In this document: positions 1-6,905 of the stretch, one piece after another
Layout: every line of letters starts with the position of its first letter
How positions within the stretch are numbered: the first letter of the stretch is position 1
NCBI GenBank assembly: GCA_900550825.1
Contig: URTZ01000040.1
Location: 1-13,495 of the forward strand
Source of the DNA: an uncultured Collinsella sp.
GTDB lineage: Bacteria; Actinomycetota; Coriobacteriia; Coriobacteriales; Coriobacteriaceae
Reading direction: 5' to 3'
DNA: 13,495 nt
The notes under the pieces: model-generated
Databases searched by the model: none
What the model was told of the DNA's origin: nothing
Seen by the model: the letters and a program-made list of their open reading frames with translations, nothing else
Made by a program: the position numbers and the translations under genes

Positions 1-2
1 AA

Positions 3-833
3 TACGCCGTTTACCAGCTGCAATATGATCGCGGCGACGGAAATGGCGAGGAGACGATTTCCGTCTACGGCATTTCATCCGATTCGCGCTATTGGAAAGA
101 CCTCAACGTCGGCGACGGCCGTGTCGTCTTTGGCGGCGGCCTACTCGACAAGTTTGGCTGGAACGAGGGGCAGAAGGTTAAGCTTCGCGACAAGTACGAG
201 GGCAAGAATTATTCCCTTGAGTACGCGGGCAAGGACTGTGCCTGGGGCTCCAAGTCGGACATGAATATCTATATGAGTATCGACGACTTTAACGAGCTGT
301 TCGACAACGACGCCGCCTACTTTAACGGCTATGTGAGCGACGAGAAGCTCGACCTCGATGCTCGTTACTTTGCCGGCGACACCACGCCCGACGACATGCG
401 CGCCGTGGGCGACCAGTTCATCGGCATGATGAGCAAAATGATCGGAATGATGATCGGGCTCGCGGTGTTTATCTTCCTGCTGTTTATGTACCTGCTGACC
501 AAAGCGGTGATCGACCACAGCGCCCGTTCGATCAGCTACATGAAAGTCTTTGGCTATCGCGATAGTGAGATCTCGCATCTGTACATCCGCTCGATCACGC
601 TGTGCGTGGCGGCGTCGCTCGTGCTGAGCCTGCCGGTCATTATTGGCTCGCTCACGGCCATCTTCCGCTCGATGCTGCTCGCCTATAACGGCAATATCGA
701 GATCTACGTGCCCGCCTGGTCCATGGCGGCATGCGTGGGCATTGGCTTTGTGACCTACCTGGTCGTGGCGTTGCTGCACATGCGTTCCATCAAACGTGTG
801 GGCCTGGCCGAAGCTCTCAAGGTGCAGGAGTAG
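3..833 (+). CDS. FtsX-like ABC transporter permease, C-terminal part (5' truncated by window edge)
   Basis: The frame is open from the first complete codon at position 3 to TAG at 831-833, giving 276 residues without a start, so the gene begins upstream of the window. About the first 140 residues are hydrophilic and would form the end of an extracytoplasmic domain. Three hydrophobic segments follow: one after the GMMSKMIGMMIG stretch, one at ITLCVAASLVLSLPVIIG, and a last one before a short basic tail ending LAEALKVQE. The KVFGYRDSEI segment between the first two, and the 'L.EALK' end, are typical of FtsX/MacB-type permeases, which form the membrane part of ABC systems that export lipids or peptides, or act mechanically on the cell wall. 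The partner ATPase is not in the window, so the substrate is unknown. The family call is firm. Confidence 0.85.
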   Translation, partial: YAVYQLQYDRGDGNGEETISVYGISSDSRYWKDLNVGDGRVVFGGGLLDKFGWNEGQKVKLRDKYEGKNYSLEYAGKDCAWGSKSDMNIYMSIDDFNELFDNDAAYFNGYVSDEKLDLDARYFAGDTTPDDMRAVGDQFIGMMSKMIGMMIGLAVFIFLLFMYLLTKAVIDHSARSISYMKVFGYRDSEISHLYIRSITLCVAASLVLSLPVIIGSLTAIFRSMLLAYNGNIEIYVPAWSMAACVGIGFVTYLVVALLHMRSIKRVGLAEALKVQE

Positions 834-1051
834 TCATCGGGGACAGTCTTAAACGACTAGTCATCGGGGACAGTCTTTGCCGATTCGCCGGTTCGCCGGC
901 CGTGCTGGCAAGGACTGTCCCCAACTGCCGGCAGGAAAGGAACGTCCCTAGCTGCCAGGTGGCGAGGCACTCATTTAAGTCCGTCCCCAATGAGTGGTTT
1001 CAGTCATTTAAGTCTGTCCCCAATGACTAATTAAGAACGTCCCCAATGACT
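831..1051. repeat. Cluster of about seven REP-like hairpin repeats (GTCCCCAATGACT core)
   Basis: Two identical 20-bp copies (TAGTCATCGGGGACAGTCTT) lie at 831-850 and 858-877. Inverted or degenerate copies lie at 910-926, about 940-957, 969-995, 1002-1028 and 1029-1051, the last four carrying GTCCC or GTCCCCAATGA cores. The 969-995 and 1002-1028 units are each 27 nt with perfect 7-bp inverted ends, ACTCATT/AATGAGT and AGTCATT/AATGACT. These differ by a compensating C-G to G-C swap, so the hairpin itself appears conserved. A related unit lies at 9527-9565. The organisation resembles REP sequences mobilised by REP-associated tyrosine transposases. No transposase gene is in the window. Confidence 0.8.
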
Positions 1052-1062
1052 AGGTACCGTAC

Positions 1063-1093
1063 TTGACTTTAACTCTGCTTTAACTGGTACCAT
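1063..1093 (+). promoter_or_regulatory. Candidate promoter with direct repeat, upstream of the DUF362 gene
   Basis: TTGACT (1063-1068) and TACCAT (1088-1093) are separated by 19 bp, longer than the usual 17 and like the stretched spacers of MerR-controlled promoters. The spacer region holds CTTTAACT twice (1067-1074 and 1078-1085), an exact 11-bp period, which suits tandem binding by an OmpR/PhoB-family regulator. GGTACC occurs at 1053-1058 and again at 1086-1091, 33 bp apart. The promoter reading is plausible but rests on motif inspection alone. Confidence 0.45.
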
Positions 1094-1135
1094 CCTCTAT
1101 GTCTGTAACGCCATATAGACCGAGGGGATATATCT

Positions 1136-2341
1136 ATGACCGTAACTGCACCCGCGGCACCCGCTAAGGTGTACTTCACCAACCTGCGCACGCATGCTCG
1201 CGAGAGCCAGCTCGACAAGCTCAAGCGCCTCATTCGTCACGCCGGTATTGAGCAGATCGACTTCGAGAACAAGTTCGTCGCCATCAAGATTCACTTTGGC
1301 GAGCTGGGCAACCTGAGCTTTTTGCGCCCCAACTACGCCCGCGCCGTCGCGGACGTGGTGAAGGAGCTGGGCGGCAAGCCCTTCCTCACCGACTGCAATA
1401 CGCTCTACGTCGGTAGCCGCAAAAACGCGCTCGAGCACATTGACACCGCCTACCAGAACGGCTTTACCCCGTATGCCACGGGCTGCCAGGTCATCATCGC
1501 CGATGGCCTCAAGGGCACCGACGAGGCGCTCGTCCCGGTCGAGGGCGGCGAGTACGTGCACGAGGCCAAGATCGGTCAGGCGCTCATGGATGCCGATATC
1601 GTGATCAGCCTCACCCACTTTAAGGGTCATGAGCAGGCCGGTTTTGGCGGCGCCATGAAGAACCTGGGCATGGGAGGCGGCAGCCGTGCCGGCAAGATGG
1701 AGCAGCATGCCGCCGGCAAGCCGAACGTCGCGGCCGAGCACTGCGTTGGCTGCCATGCCTGCGAAAAGATCTGCGCGCACAACGCTGTCTCGTTCGACGA
1801 CACCCGCGAGCGCGAGCTTGCCAACGGCAACACCCGCACGGTTCACGTCGCTGCCATCGACCACGATCGCTGCGTGGGCTGCGGACGCTGCATTGCGGCA
1901 TGCAACCAGGACTGCATCAAGCCCGGCTATGACGCCGCGGCCGACGTGCTCAACTGCAAGATCGCCGAGTACACCAAGGCCGTCGTCGACGGCCGCCCGA
2001 GCTTCCACATTTCGCTCGCCATGGACATTAGCCCCAACTGCGACTGCCATCCCGAAAACGACACGCCTATCGTCAACGATATCGGCATGTTTGCGAGCTT
2101 CGACCCGGTCGCCATCGACCAGGCCTGCGCCGATGCCGTCATGGCATCCGAGCCGCTGCCCAACACCGAGCTCACCGATAGCGCGGCCAAGATGGAGCAT
2201 AACCACGAGCATCTGGAGGGCGAGCAGGCGCGTGACCCCTTCTGCATCACGCATCCCGACACCGACTGGCGCGCGTGCATCGCGCATGCCGAGAAGATCG
2301 GCCTGGGCACGAGCGAGTATGAGCTCATCGAGGTCAAGTAG
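1136..2341 (+). CDS. DUF362 domain protein with two [4Fe-4S] ferredoxin motifs
   Basis: 401 residues. The ATG at 1136 follows a GAGGGG ribosome-binding site (1122-1127). The N-terminal part (about 40-190) is a DUF362 domain, including the glycine-rich GGAMKNLGMGGG segment. A ferredoxin insert follows with two CxxCxxCxxxC clusters, at C203/C206/C209/C213 and C246/C249/C252/C256, expected to bind two [4Fe-4S] centres. The end returns to the DUF362 fold (DIGMFASFDPVAIDQACADA). DUF362 proteins are common in anaerobes and are thought to be electron-transfer or iron-sulfur proteins, but their reaction is not established. No signal peptide or membrane segment is visible, so it should be cytosolic. 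It is monocistronic, with its own promoter candidate and a terminator at 2393. Family call firm, function unknown. Confidence 0.9.
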   Translation: MTVTAPAAPAKVYFTNLRTHARESQLDKLKRLIRHAGIEQIDFENKFVAIKIHFGELGNLSFLRPNYARAVADVVKELGGKPFLTDCNTLYVGSRKNALEHIDTAYQNGFTPYATGCQVIIADGLKGTDEALVPVEGGEYVHEAKIGQALMDADIVISLTHFKGHEQAGFGGAMKNLGMGGGSRAGKMEQHAAGKPNVAAEHCVGCHACEKICAHNAVSFDDTRERELANGNTRTVHVAAIDHDRCVGCGRCIAACNQDCIKPGYDAAADVLNCKIAEYTKAVVDGRPSFHISLAMDISPNCDCHPENDTPIVNDIGMFASFDPVAIDQACADAVMASEPLPNTELTDSAAKMEHNHEHLEGEQARDPFCITHPDTDWRACIAHAEKIGLGTSEYELIEVK

Positions 2342-2392
2342 CGTCGTCCTATTGGATAAAGAACGCGATTTTGTTGCGTAACTCAATCAAAA

Positions 2393-2426
2393 CCGCTCGT
2401 GAGCACAGCGCTCGCGGGCGGCTTTT
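2393..2426 (+). terminator. Intrinsic terminator after the DUF362 gene
   Basis: A 12-bp stem pairs 2393-2404 with 2410-2421, with two G-T wobbles and a 5-nt loop (ACAGC), followed by C and four Ts at 2423-2426. It lies 52 bp after the stop codon. The T run doubles as the left end of the inverted-repeat element at 2423. Confidence 0.7.
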
Positions 2427-2554
2427 CGGAAGTATGCGGCAAATTTCGAGACCGCCGAGCACACGACATTTTTTGGCAACAAAACCCCTGATAAATTGTT
2501 GGTAAAACTGCGGTCTGGTCGGCAGTTCCAGATTTTGCCGCATACTTCCGAAAA
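2423..2554. repeat. 132-bp element with 21-bp perfect terminal inverted repeats
   Basis: Positions 2423-2443 and 2534-2554 are perfect reverse complements over 21 bp (TTTTCGGAAGTATGCGGC then AAA). A second nested pair, AGACCGC at 2449-2455 and GCGGTCT at 2510-2516, lies inside. The whole could fold as a long cruciform or be a small non-autonomous mobile element. It contains no gene. It sits between two converging genes (stops at 2341 and 2592), so it may also act as a bidirectional transcription barrier. Confidence 0.7.
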
Positions 2555-2591
2555 TAGGGGGTCAGATAAAGCCCCAGACGTTGCTTTTTGC

Positions 2592-3557
2592 CTAAAAATA
2601 CTCGTCGAGGAAGTTGTTGACTGTGTTCCAGTAGAGCTCGGGGTCAACTTGCGCACTCTTGGCGTGGGTGGCGCCATGGATAGTGAGCTTTTGCTTGACC
2701 TTGCTGGCGCACGTGTCGTAGTTTTGGTCGAGCATGCTGTACGGTACAAAGGTGTCCTGGTCGCCGTGGATAAACAGCATGGGAACTGTCGCGTGTTCGA
2801 GTTGCTCCACACTGCTCGCCTTATGAAAGTCGTAGCCTGCGCGCACGTTGCACACTAAGTTTGCTACATCGAGCAAGGGAAAGCTGGGCAGGCCGAACAC
2901 GTCCTTGAGCTGCAGAGAAAACTCGTCCCAAACACTTGTATAACCGCAGTCCTCGATAATGCATTTCACGTTTGCGGGCAGAGATTCCCCCGCGACGTTC
3001 ATGGCGGTCGCCGCGCCCATGGATTCGCCAAAGACCAGGATGCGCGCCTTGGGGTCAGCCTGAACGATTCGCTCGATCCATGCGACGATGTCGAGGCGCT
3101 CGGGCCAGCCCATGCCGATATAGTCGCCGCCGGAGCGCTCGTGGGCGCGGGCGGCGGGTGCGAGTACGTTCATGCCGCGGTCGTGGAATCGCTTGACGTA
3201 TCGGGCCATACCGATGGGCTCGTTGGTATATCCATGCAGGCAGACTGCGTAGTCGTGCGTGCTCTCCGACGCAGCAAAATACCAGGCGGCAAGCTCGGTC
3301 CCGTCGTCCGCGGTGAGGTTGCTGCTCTTGCGGTTCTCTTTAAACCACGCCCGCGCCTCGGTGTCCTCGGCATCCGGCTGCTCACCTTCTTTGTCGTTCT
3401 TGCTATCCTGCATCATCTTCATGGTGTAGGGCGCTTGGGGATTCAGGGCAAAGTCGAACAAGAAGTTGCCGGCAAACCCCAACAGCGCGACAACGAGCAC
3501 CAGCGCAACGACGCCGGCTATCTTGAGCTTTCGATGGGAACGTGCGTTTTGAGACAT
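2592..3557 (-). CDS. Membrane-anchored alpha/beta hydrolase
   Basis: 321 residues, start ATG at 3557 down to 3555, preceded on the - strand by AGGAAAG. Residues 1-12 are basic and 13-34 hydrophobic, an uncleaved signal anchor placing the enzyme outside the membrane. The hydrolase fold has HGYTNE (108-113) near the oxyanion-hole position, the nucleophile elbow GESMG with Ser179, the acid at Asp268 in HGDQD, and His298 in HGATH, so the Ser-Asp-His triad is intact. It belongs with the YqkD-like/peptidase-S9-like hydrolases. Substrate unknown; an ester, peptide or lipid at the cell surface is possible. It is a single gene read toward the DUF362 gene. The two palindromes at 3577 and 3622 overlap its promoter region and suggest repression by a dimeric regulator. 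Confidence 0.88.
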   Translation of the reverse strand: MSQNARSHRKLKIAGVVALVLVVALLGFAGNFLFDFALNPQAPYTMKMMQDSKNDKEGEQPDAEDTEARAWFKENRKSSNLTADDGTELAAWYFAASESTHDYAVCLHGYTNEPIGMARYVKRFHDRGMNVLAPAARAHERSGGDYIGMGWPERLDIVAWIERIVQADPKARILVFGESMGAATAMNVAGESLPANVKCIIEDCGYTSVWDEFSLQLKDVFGLPSFPLLDVANLVCNVRAGYDFHKASSVEQLEHATVPMLFIHGDQDTFVPYSMLDQNYDTCASKVKQKLTIHGATHAKSAQVDPELYWNTVNNFLDEYF

Positions 3558-3576
3558 AAGAAGCTTTCCTATAAGA

Positions 3577-3592
3577 TGTTAATACATCAACA
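3577..3592. promoter_or_regulatory. Operator-like palindrome 1
   Basis: TGTTAATACATCAACA is one base away from the perfect palindrome TGTTGATACATCAACA. It lies 20 bp upstream of the hydrolase start codon, downstream of the predicted transcription start. The same motif recurs 45 bp away at 3622-3637. Size and symmetry fit a TetR- or MarR-family dimer site. No such regulator is encoded in the window. Confidence 0.5.
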
Positions 3593-3606
3593 TTTAATGC
3601 AAGCGC

Positions 3607-3635
3607 ATTATGGACGTTCGCCGTTGATGCGTCAA
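3607..3635 (-). promoter_or_regulatory. Promoter of the alpha/beta hydrolase gene
   Basis: On the - strand, TTGACG (3635-3630) and CATAAT (3612-3607) are separated by exactly 17 bp, a good sigma-70-type promoter. The -35 box lies inside palindrome 2 (3622-3637). A small inverted repeat AATGC/GCATT (3596-3609) overlaps the -10 box. Confidence 0.6.
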
Positions 3636-3637
3636 CA
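3622..3637. promoter_or_regulatory. Operator-like palindrome 2
   Basis: CGTTGATGCGTCAACA matches palindrome 1 at 12 of 16 positions. The mismatches are transitions, and both share the consensus YGTTRATRCRTCAACA. It overlaps the -35 box of the hydrolase promoter, so binding would block RNA polymerase. Confidence 0.5.
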
Positions 3638-3670
3638 GGCAAAGAATGGGTAAACAAAGGGTCACGTATG

Positions 3671-3708
3671 GTGCAAATTTCGCACGTACCTAGACGCTTT
3701 GATATAGT
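3671..3708 (+). promoter_or_regulatory. Weak promoter and palindrome upstream of the hemolysin III gene
   Basis: TATAGT at 3703-3708 matches the -10 consensus in five of six bases and lies 36 bp before the start codon. No good -35 box is present 16-18 bp upstream. Instead there is a near-palindrome GTGCAAATTTCGCAC (3671-3685), which could be an activator or repressor site. The call rests on the -10 box only. Confidence 0.35.
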
Positions 3709-3743
3709 GTTGAGAACTCTTTACGTTGGAGGATGTAACCGGC

Positions 3744-4427
3744 ATGTCCGATTCGAGCGACAGTTCTAAGCCGCGACCCAAGACCGCGGCCGTTCCACAC
3801 TACACGGTGGGCGAGGAGATCATGAACTCCGTCACCCATGGTGTCGGCTGCCTGCTGGGTATCGCGGGCCTGGTGCTCCTGATCGTATTCGCTGCCCTGC
3901 GCGGCGGAGGCCCGGCCCACATGGCCGCGGCGATTGTCTATGGTGTCAGCATTATTCTCGAATACCTAGCCTCCACACTCTACCACGCGATTCAGCCCGC
4001 GCGCGCCAAGCGCGTGTTTCGCATCATCGACCACAGCTGCATCTACCTGCTCATAGCCGGCAGCTATACGCCGTTTTGCCTTATCACGCTCGCAAACGAC
4101 GGCGGCCCTGCGCTGTTCTTTGCCGTATGGGCCATCGCCATTATCGGCATCGCCCTCGAGTGCTTCCTACGCGAGCGTCAACCGCACTGGGTAAGCGGCC
4201 TGGTCTACCTGCTGATGGGCTGGCTCGTTGTCTTTAAGCTGCCCGAACTTGTGGCGCTGCTCAACCCCGTGGCACTTGCCCTGCTCGCCGTCGGCGGCGT
4301 GTGCTACACCGCGGGCGTGCCGTTCTATATCGCCAAAAACGTGCGCTACCTGCACAGCGTGTTCCACCTGTGGGTGCTCGCCGGCAGTATCTTCCAGTTC
4401 ATGGCGGTGATCCTCTTCGTAATCTAG
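3744..4427 (+). CDS. trhA: Hemolysin III / PAQR family membrane protein (TrhA/YqfA type)
   Basis: 227 residues. I start at ATG 3744, with GGAGGA at 3728-3733 ten bases upstream. A TTG at 3726 is in frame but overlaps this ribosome-binding site. The protein has about seven membrane segments and the family motifs in order: NSVTHGVG (His32), STLYH (77-81), DHSCIYLLIAGSYTP from D96, and HSVFHLW with His204 and His208. These histidines and Asp96 match the metal site of PAQR-fold proteins related to adiponectin receptors. Bacterial members (hemolysin III, TrhA) are linked to membrane-fluidity control rather than proven hemolysis. Length is normal. The next gene follows after 110 bp with its own promoter candidate. 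Family call firm; physiological role inferred. Confidence 0.9.
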   Translation: MSDSSDSSKPRPKTAAVPHYTVGEEIMNSVTHGVGCLLGIAGLVLLIVFAALRGGGPAHMAAAIVYGVSIILEYLASTLYHAIQPARAKRVFRIIDHSCIYLLIAGSYTPFCLITLANDGGPALFFAVWAIAIIGIALECFLRERQPHWVSGLVYLLMGWLVVFKLPELVALLNPVALALLAVGGVCYTAGVPFYIAKNVRYLHSVFHLWVLAGSIFQFMAVILFVI

Positions 4428-4472
4428 CGACCACGCCTGCGCGCTCGCGTCCTTGTTTGGGCGCCGGCGCAA

Positions 4473-4500
4473 TTGCCGTATCCGCCGTCAACGTTTTAAT
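4473..4500 (+). promoter_or_regulatory. Candidate promoter of the CNNM/CorC-type gene
   Basis: TTGCCG (4473-4478) and TTTAAT (4495-4500) are separated by 16 bp, and transcription would start about 30 bp before the ATG at 4538. No terminator is visible after the hemolysin III gene, so readthrough is also possible. Confidence 0.4.
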
Positions 4501-4537
4501 CCGACGTCCCGAATCTTGGAGGTTCGAGAAACTCCCG

Positions 4538-5911
4538 ATGGACATAACCATCTCCCTTATCACCACCCTCGTTTTGACCCTCATCAACGGCTACTTCTCT
4601 ATGTCCGAGATGGCGCTCACCACGGCCAAGCGCGCCGTGCTGGAGCACGAGGCCGAGGAAGGCGACAAGCGCGCCGAGCGTGCCATTAAGCTGGCTGCCG
4701 ACTCCGACCAGCTGCTCGCCACCATCCAGGTTGCCATTACGCTCGTGGGCTTCGCCTCGTCCGCCGTCGCCTCGACGAGTCTGTCCGACCCGCTCGCCAC
4801 GTGGCTCATGAGCTTTGGCATCGCGCCGCTCTCCGCCATCGCGCGCGGCCTGGCGCCGGTCATCATCACCGTCGCGGTCGCCTTCGTATCCATCGTGATC
4901 GGCGAGCTCGTCCCCAAGCGCATCGGCCTGGCCAATGCCGAGGGCGTGTCCAAGCAGGTCGTGGGCCCGCTTTCCGTGTTCCAGAAGATCGCCCGTCCGC
5001 TCGTGTGGCTGACTGGCGCTTGCTCCGATGGCCTGGCCCGCATCCTGCGCATCAAGAGTGCCGATGACCGCCAGAACGTCTCGGAGGAAGAGATCAAGTA
5101 CATGGTCTCGGAGCAGGACGACCTGCTCGACGAGGAAAAGCGCATGATCCACGAGATCTTCGACCTGGGCGACACCGTTGCCCGCGAGGTCATGGTGCCG
5201 CGCGTGGACACCACCATGTGCGAGGACGACGAGACGGTCGCCGACGTGCTGTCCACCATGCGCCAGACCGGCTTTAGCCGCATCCCCGTCTATCACGAGG
5301 ATCCCGACAACGTCGCCGGCATTGCGCACATCAAGGACCTGATTCAGCCCGCGCTCGACGGCAAGGGCGACCAGCCCATCGCCGGTTTTTTGCGCGACGC
5401 CACCTTTGTGCCCGACACCAAGGACATCCTGCCGCTGCTGTCCGAGATGCAGACCTCTCACGACCAGATCGTGGTGGTCGTGGACGAGTACGGCGGTACG
5501 GCCGGCATTATCACCATCGAGGACATCGTCGAGGAGATCGTCGGCGAGATCGAGGACGAGTTCGACCCCGACAACAAGTATCTCACGCGCCTTTCGCGCC
5601 GCGAGTGGCTCGTTGATGGGCGTTTTTCGTGCGATGACGCGATTGAGCTTGGTTGGCCGCTCGAGGAAAGCGATGATTATGAGACCATCGCCGGCTGGAT
5701 TTTGGAGCTTTGCGACTCGGTGCCCGACATCGGAGAGGTGTTTGAGGTTGCAGGGTACAAGTTCAAGGTGCAGTCGATGCGTGGCCAGCGCATCTCGCTC
5801 ATCCGCGTGATCGCTCCGGCCGAAACCGATAAGAAGGATTCCGAGTCTTCGGCAGAGAAGCCGGCGACGTCGGGTGCGGGCTCTGTGGATCCGCACGATG
5901 GCGACGAGTAG
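4538..5911 (+). CDS. CNNM/HlyC-CorC family membrane protein with paired CBS domains
   Basis: 457 residues. A much earlier in-frame ATG at 4301 lies inside the previous gene and encodes no family sequence before residue 1 here, so I chose ATG 4538 (GGAGG at 4518-4522, a long spacing). The N-terminal DUF21/CNNM membrane domain (about 1-195) carries the conserved GELVPK motif (122-127). Two CBS domains follow (about 215-340, starting at MVPR, M219), then a CorC_HlyC domain (about 355-440) with the VVDEYGGTAGIITIEDI signature at its approach. The last 25 residues are polar and variable. Family members are proposed Mg2+ (or Na+/Mg2+, Co2+) exporters gated by nucleotide binding to the CBS pair. The next gene starts 25 bp downstream, so they probably share a transcript. 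Confidence 0.9.
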   Translation: MDITISLITTLVLTLINGYFSMSEMALTTAKRAVLEHEAEEGDKRAERAIKLAADSDQLLATIQVAITLVGFASSAVASTSLSDPLATWLMSFGIAPLSAIARGLAPVIITVAVAFVSIVIGELVPKRIGLANAEGVSKQVVGPLSVFQKIARPLVWLTGACSDGLARILRIKSADDRQNVSEEEIKYMVSEQDDLLDEEKRMIHEIFDLGDTVAREVMVPRVDTTMCEDDETVADVLSTMRQTGFSRIPVYHEDPDNVAGIAHIKDLIQPALDGKGDQPIAGFLRDATFVPDTKDILPLLSEMQTSHDQIVVVVDEYGGTAGIITIEDIVEEIVGEIEDEFDPDNKYLTRLSRREWLVDGRFSCDDAIELGWPLEESDDYETIAGWILELCDSVPDIGEVFEVAGYKFKVQSMRGQRISLIRVIAPAETDKKDSESSAEKPATSGAGSVDPHDGDE

Positions 5912-5935
5912 GGCAAGGAAGAGTAGGGGAGAGTT

Positions 5936-6769
5936 ATGGCAGGCCTGTTCAACATCCTTAAGGTCACCGTCAGCGAGGACAAGATCTGCGCGCATGTGCT
6001 GGTGAACCCCGGCATGCCGCTCATGACCTCGGAGGATATCGAGGCCACGGCGCGCGTGTATTACCTGGTGCCGGCGATTGCCAAGCACCTGTGCCTGGGT
6101 GATTCCGGTCGCGAGTTCCAGGACTGCATGGGCCAGACCGAGCTTTGCCATCTGCTTGAGCATGTGACGGTCGAGCTCATGAACGAGACCGGGCTTGCCG
6201 GCAGCATCTCGTGCGGCCGCACGCGCGTAAGCGAGCACGACGAGCGCGTCTTTGAGGTTGAGCTTTCGTGCCCCGACGACGCGCTGGCCATCGGTGCGCT
6301 GTCTTCGGCCACCTTTATGATGGACTGGGCGTACCTGCATGCCGATCAGCCGGCCCCCGACGTGGAGGGCACGGTCGCGGGCCTGCGCAACCTGGTGCTG
6401 GGCATGCGTGCCGAGGCCGAGGGCAAGGACCCGCACGAGGCCGTTGCCGCTGCGAACGGCGAGGACGTGGCCGAGGATGCGCCCGAGGGCGACGCTCCCG
6501 CCGATGCCGACACCGAGCCCGTTGCCGAGGCGCCTGCTGAGCCCGAGCCTGCGGAGCCCCAAGGCGTCCCGAGCTTTGACGACGAGCCGCAGATGCCAAT
6601 CGATACCGAGGGTGCGGTTGCCGAGAACCACGAGGCCTCCGCTGCCGTCTTTGGCGGTGCGGCGACGGTTCCGGCGGGACCTGCGCATGAGGGCGGCCTG
6701 CCGCTCGTGGACGGCGCCGGCGAGGACCCGGGTGCCACGGTGGCCATGCCGGCTATGCCCCAGGAGTAG
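5936..6769 (+). CDS. Free-standing cyanophycin synthetase N-terminal-like domain with acidic tail
   Basis: 277 residues, ATG 5936 behind GGGGAGAG. Residues 1 to about 160 resemble the N-terminal domain of cyanophycin synthetase (CphA). After a VPAIAKHLC segment (45-53) come LLEHVTVEL (73-81) and GRTR (94-97), matching the conserved 'IEHVALEL...AG...GRTR' block of that domain as I remember it. The ATP-grasp and MurE-like ligase domains of CphA (about 870 residues in all) are absent, and no ligase is in the window. Residues from about 165 to 277 form a low-complexity tail rich in Ala, Glu, Asp and Pro with almost no lysine. No membrane segment is visible. In CphA this domain helps bind the growing polymer, so a substrate- or polymer-binding role is possible but inferred. 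It is probably cotranscribed with the CNNM gene. Confidence 0.65.
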   Translation: MAGLFNILKVTVSEDKICAHVLVNPGMPLMTSEDIEATARVYYLVPAIAKHLCLGDSGREFQDCMGQTELCHLLEHVTVELMNETGLAGSISCGRTRVSEHDERVFEVELSCPDDALAIGALSSATFMMDWAYLHADQPAPDVEGTVAGLRNLVLGMRAEAEGKDPHEAVAAANGEDVAEDAPEGDAPADADTEPVAEAPAEPEPAEPQGVPSFDDEPQMPIDTEGAVAENHEASAAVFGGAATVPAGPAHEGGLPLVDGAGEDPGATVAMPAMPQE

Positions 6770-6848
6770 GCCTACGCGTTTATCACCATCACGTACCTGC
6801 GCCTTTGCCGTACGCAGATGAGCGGAGCGGCAAGTGATGCGCTGCGGG

Positions 6849-6854
6849 TATAAT
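6849..6854 (+). promoter_or_regulatory. -10 box for the YtxH / PRC-barrel pair
   Basis: A perfect TATAAT lies 51 bp upstream of the YtxH ribosome-binding region. I see no matching -35 box at 16-18 bp spacing, so the promoter may need an activator or be weak. Confidence 0.5.
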
Positions 6855-6870
6855 GGACAGCATTCAAACG

Positions 6871-6890
6871 GTGGGCACCGACGTGCCCGC
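6871..6890 (+). promoter_or_regulatory. 5' UTR hairpin directly before the YtxH ribosome-binding site
   Basis: GGGCAC (6873-6878) and GTGCCC (6883-6888) form a perfect 6-bp stem with loop CGAC, extendable by a G-T and a G-C pair to 6871-6890. It abuts the AGGAG at 6891-6895, so it could tune ribosome access or stabilise the mRNA 5' end. Confidence 0.5.
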
Positions 6891-6905
6891 AGGAGAGGAA
6901 TGATC

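Noticed and set aside
831..1051. CRISPR array
   Set aside because: Repeats occur in both orientations, vary in sequence and are irregularly spaced without unique equal-length spacers. No cas genes are nearby.
1097..2386. 429-codon - strand frame opposite the DUF362 gene
   Set aside because: The + strand encodes intact ferredoxin and DUF362 motifs. The antisense product has no recognisable domain and reflects GC-rich codon bias.
4301..4537. 79-residue N-terminal extension of the CNNM protein
   Set aside because: It overlaps the hemolysin III gene, has no family similarity, and the protein proper begins with a typical hydrophobic CNNM N-terminus at 4538.
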